This document shows, piece by piece, positions 15,295 to 16,992 of a DNA stretch of 16,992 nucleotides. Each line of letters starts with the position of its first letter. Within the stretch, counting starts at the first letter, position 1. Location: positions 120,842 to 137,833 of the forward strand of contig MU631340.1 of the NCBI GenBank assembly GCA_026770615.1. Direction: 5' to 3'. The position numbers and the translations under genes are program-made. The notes under the pieces are model-generated. The model searched no databases and had not been told where the DNA came from. It worked only from the letters and a program-made list of their open reading frames with translations. Source of the stretch: Pavlovales sp. CCMP2436. Lineage: Eukaryota; Haptophyta; Pavlovophyceae; Pavlovales.

Positions 15295-15686
15295 GGGCAA
15301 TTTATCTCCCGACAGTCGGAGAATAACGGAACTCGCCGCCCTCGCCGTCGAGCGTGAACCGCTCGTCGTATGGGCACTCGAGCGGCGTCCGTGGCGTGGA
15401 CGGCTCGCCAGCCCGCGGCAGAGGCGGTGGCGTGGAAGGCTCGCCGCTGCCGCCCGTGCGCGGCGCCTCGTTGCCCATGATGTCCGTGTCCGCCGCGGCA
15501 GCGGCGAGCGCGGAGAAGAGCGTCGAGAAGGGCGTGGAGAAGGGCAAGGGCGAGAAGCGCGTTAAGTCTCTGGGAATGTCGGAGAACACCAGTGTGGCGT
15601 CGTTCTCCGACTGGTTGACGATAAGGCTTATACTCTCACAGTCGGGGAGTTCCGTTATTCTCCGACTGTCGGGAGAAAAATTGCCC
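15295..15686. mobile_element. 392-bp element with ~40-bp terminal inverted repeats
   Basis: 15295-15334 (GGGCAATTTATCTCCCGACA then GTCGGAGAATAACGGAACTC) is the inverse of 15647-15686 with one or two mismatches. It has an internal hairpin, TCGGAGAAC / GTTCTCCGA (about 15580-15612), using words from the terminal repeats. Only part of the interior is protein-like. No transposase is present, so it is non-autonomous. Confidence 0.75.
15302..15589 (-). CDS. Low-complexity ORF inside the inverted-repeat element
   Basis: A 95-codon minus-strand frame from the ATG at 15589: DIPRDLTRFSPLPFSTPFST, then LFSALAAAAADTDIMGNEAP, then a Pro/Glu/Arg-rich part and ECPYDERFTLDGEGGEFRYS. The last residues are encoded by the left terminal repeat. 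The composition of the middle is coding-like (GC-rich third positions as in real exons here), which may be a captured host gene fragment. The function was not recognised. Confidence 0.25.
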   Translation of the reverse strand: MFSDIPRDLTRFSPLPFSTPFSTLFSALAAAAADTDIMGNEAPRTGGSGEPSTPPPLPRAGEPSTPRTPLECPYDERFTLDGEGGEFRYSPTVGR

Positions 15687-15885
15687 GCAGAACACTGGAA
15701 CGGGTGCCGCAGAACGACTGCTACAGCTTGAACTTTTGCCGAGGGGAATTCCTGGTCTTAAAAGTTGTGTCCTTTTTTAATAATAGTTCTCTTAAAGTTT
15801 TTTAAAAAACATTAACCGTTTCTTTTAATAGTTCAACGAACCGCCGCTTTCTCATCTTATTCCTCTTCCGTCCAGGAGAAACAAG
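15687..15885 (+). promoter_or_regulatory. AT-rich leader before the proline-rich gene
   Basis: T/A-rich sequence with TTTTTTAAAAAAC near 15798 and a possible 3' splice site TTATTCCTCTTCCGTCCAG ending at 15875, ten bases before the ATG at 15886. It may be the end of a 5'-UTR intron or simply the promoter. No coding region is seen. Confidence 0.3.
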
Positions 15886-16256
15886 ATGCGCTTCTCTTTC
15901 GTCGTCGTGCTCTCCGTGCTCTGCACCCTCATATTTGTCCGAGCCCGCCGCCTAGCCCGCCGCCGCCGTCGCCAAGCCCGCCGTCAAGCCCGCCGCCGGG
16001 CTCCAGCCCGACGCCACCGCCGCCACCGCCGCCATCTCCTCCTCCCCCGCAACCGCCACCTACTCCGTCACCGTCTCAGCAGGCCGTCTCAGATGTCACC
16101 ATTGCGACGCCCGTCGTCGTCAGCGGTTTGATAGCCATTTTCTTCGTGATATCCGTCTATCACTACCGCCGCTACGGCTTCGTGTGCTCAAAGTCCAAGG
16201 CAACTACGTCGGGGGCGGTGACGTCGGGGGCACCACCACCGGGGGCTGTGGTCTAA
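15886..16256 (+). pseudogene. Signal peptide + proline-rich + transmembrane protein, apparently frameshifted
   Basis: The ATG at 15886 opens MRFSFVVVLSVLCTLIFVRA, a clear signal peptide. From about 15939 the sequence that makes sense is in the +2 frame relative to it: PSPPPSPPPPSPSPP and further Pro/Ser repeats (about 50 residues), then VTIATPVVVSGLIAIFFVIS, a transmembrane helix, then VYHYRRYGFVCSKSK and a short tail ending in TAA at 16256. The frame of the ATG instead gives an Arg-rich run that stops at 16131. A single-base indel near 15930-15945, real or a sequencing error, would explain it. SPPP repeats of this kind are typical of hydroxyproline-rich cell-wall or extracellular-matrix glycoproteins of algae; with a membrane anchor, a surface protein is likely. 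I saw no splice pair that repairs the frame. Confidence 0.5.
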
Positions 16257-16626
16257 ATGGATGCGCCATCCCCTTCCAGAGTTGCGATGTGGCAGCCAGT
16301 TGAGTTGGCAGCCAGCTGTTGCCAAAAGTCTGCCTATTCGCCGCAAGCCGGTGCCCGTCGCGACATTCGTCACCTCGCCAAGCGAGCCCACCAACGCCAT
16401 GCCGGCGGCGATGATAGTAAACAGTCCACAAACCAGGACGTGCAGGTTTAGATATAGTTTTCTCCAGTTTCTTAGCGTTACACTTGCCGCCGACTAGTAG
16501 ATATAATTCAATAACTGACTTGAACTTGAAACGTACCGCCAGCCCAAACCCCCCTACATTAATATAATTCAATGTACATAGATAGGGGGGTCTATATTAA
16601 ATGGCATTCGCAACGAGTTCACCACC
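16257..16626. other. Region downstream of the proline-rich gene
   Basis: No gene is firmly supported. On the minus strand near 16450-16385 a hydrophobic stretch, LHVLVCGLFTIIAAGMALVG, is followed by SLGEVTNVATGTGLRRIGRL; an ATG lies within it at 16400. It could be the start of, or an exon from, a small membrane protein, but the evidence is one hydrophobic segment. The sequence TACATTAATATAATTCAATGTA (16554-16575) is a near palindrome. Confidence 0.3.
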
Positions 16627-16727
16627 AACCTCACCTCTACCACCACCATTCCTGCTGCCAGGACTAACGTCTGACGTAGACCAAATCAGAGAGTGAACAA
16701 CACCTGTTGAACCATGCTGAGCCGCTA
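16627..16727 (-). repeat. Repeat A, copy 3 (inverted)
   Basis: Reverse-complement copy of 13681-13780: read on the minus strand it starts TAGCGGCTCAGCATGGTTCA at 16727 and ends with AGGAATGGTGGTGGTAGAGG. The core is slightly diverged (TGATTTGGTCTACGTC against TGACTTGGTCGACGTC). With copy 2 it forms an inverted pair bracketing 14960-16727, which contains the hairpin, the 392-bp element and the proline-rich gene. Confidence 0.8.
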
Positions 16728-16828
16728 TACATATATAGAAAGGGGTTCTGGCTGGCGGGCGGTGTGACAAAAAGACATGCTACTGTAAAGTTTCGTCAAA
16801 AATTTCCAGGCATTAAAAGCTTTCTAGA

Positions 16829-16992
16829 TATATTTATGATAGGGATTCAAGCTGGCGTCTGACTGTTCTGAATGTTGTGCTGGTCTGAGCGCTGCGTCGC
16901 CTATTGCCTGCTGCGTGCCTTAGTCGGCTGCGCTGGCTTGTGCGCCACCGCGCGTGCCGATGGATCTCCGGCAGTGTGCCCGGGCAAGGGCG
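16829..16992 (-). mobile_element. Second copy of the ORF-bearing element, cut by the window edge
   Basis: Left end ATATATTTATGATAGGGATT, then repeat B, matches 14299 onward nearly base for base to the last base of the window (CCGGGCAAGGGCG). The copy runs past the edge, so it may include the full-length ORF. Confidence 0.8.
16920..16992 (-). CDS. 3' end of the element-borne ORF, second copy (partial)
   Basis: The same reading frame and stop codon (TAA at 16922-16920) as the ORF at 14389, covering the last ~23 codons. Differences to the first copy are a few substitutions without indels, as expected if the frame was once under selection, but the stretch is too short to judge. Confidence 0.5.
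   Translation of the reverse strand, partial: ALARAHCRRSIGTRGGAQASAAD

Noticed and set aside
15886..16131. 81-residue Arg-rich secreted peptide from the ATG at 15886
   Set aside because: After the signal peptide the Arg-rich run is just the off-frame reading of the CCG/CCA proline-rich tract; the other frame yields a proline-rich ectodomain plus transmembrane helix.
14295..16992. LTR retrotransposon with repeats A or B as long terminal repeats
   Set aside because: No TG...CA ends, primer-binding site, polypurine tract, reverse transcriptase or integrase motif is visible, and repeat A occurs in both orientations.

Overview
This window looks like nuclear DNA of a eukaryotic protist, most likely a marine microalga. 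Haptophyte-like is my best guess, and that lineage call is inference. The evidence for a eukaryote is direct: GC-rich exons are broken by GT-AG introns with pyrimidine tracts, the proteins belong to eukaryotic families (the ER translocon-associated protein TRAP-alpha, an SMN-complex Gemin6-like protein, an exostosin-family glycosyltransferase, a chromodomain protein), and there are many microsatellites and inverted-repeat elements. No bacterial operons, rRNA or convincing tRNA genes were seen.

Layout. 1-1188: the 3' end of a chromodomain gene on the plus strand; the window opens inside one of its introns and a second intron is made almost entirely of trinucleotide repeats. 1406-2218 (minus): an unrecognised protein with a C2HC zinc finger. 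2600-3623 (minus): a two-exon TRAP-alpha (SSR1) gene. 3677-4387 (plus): a Gemin6-like gene, whose start codon lies 53 bp from that of SSR1, so the pair must share a bidirectional promoter. 4388-4803 is an AT-rich spacer. 4804-6080 (minus): a two-exon, probably secreted or Golgi P-loop sulfotransferase-like protein. 6391-7276: tandem and minisatellite-like repeats. 8824-9926 (minus): an exostosin/GT47-type glycosyltransferase. The sulfotransferase-like and GT47 genes, on the same strand about 2.7 kb apart, would both fit synthesis of a sulfated surface or scale polysaccharide.

The right half (about 7.6-17 kb) is largely mobile-element territory. It holds two copies of a ~470-bp MITE-like element (7705-8172 and 12102-12524), a nest of related inverted-repeat elements studded with a ~16-bp reiterated motif (12856-13669), a 668-bp element with perfect 22-bp terminal inverted repeats that carries an ORF (14295-14962) and whose relative begins again at the right edge of the window, a 392-bp element with ~40-bp terminal inverted repeats (15295-15686), a long hairpin (15158-15213), and a 74-bp repeat present three times. 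Between them lie a decayed OTU-protease-like pseudogene (11121-11619, minus) and a signal-peptide / proline-rich / transmembrane gene that appears frameshifted (15886-16256).

All splice sites were inferred by eye from reading frame, splice consensus and, for SSR1 and the sulfotransferase-like gene, from expected family continuity. Protein family calls are from pattern recognition, with no database search.
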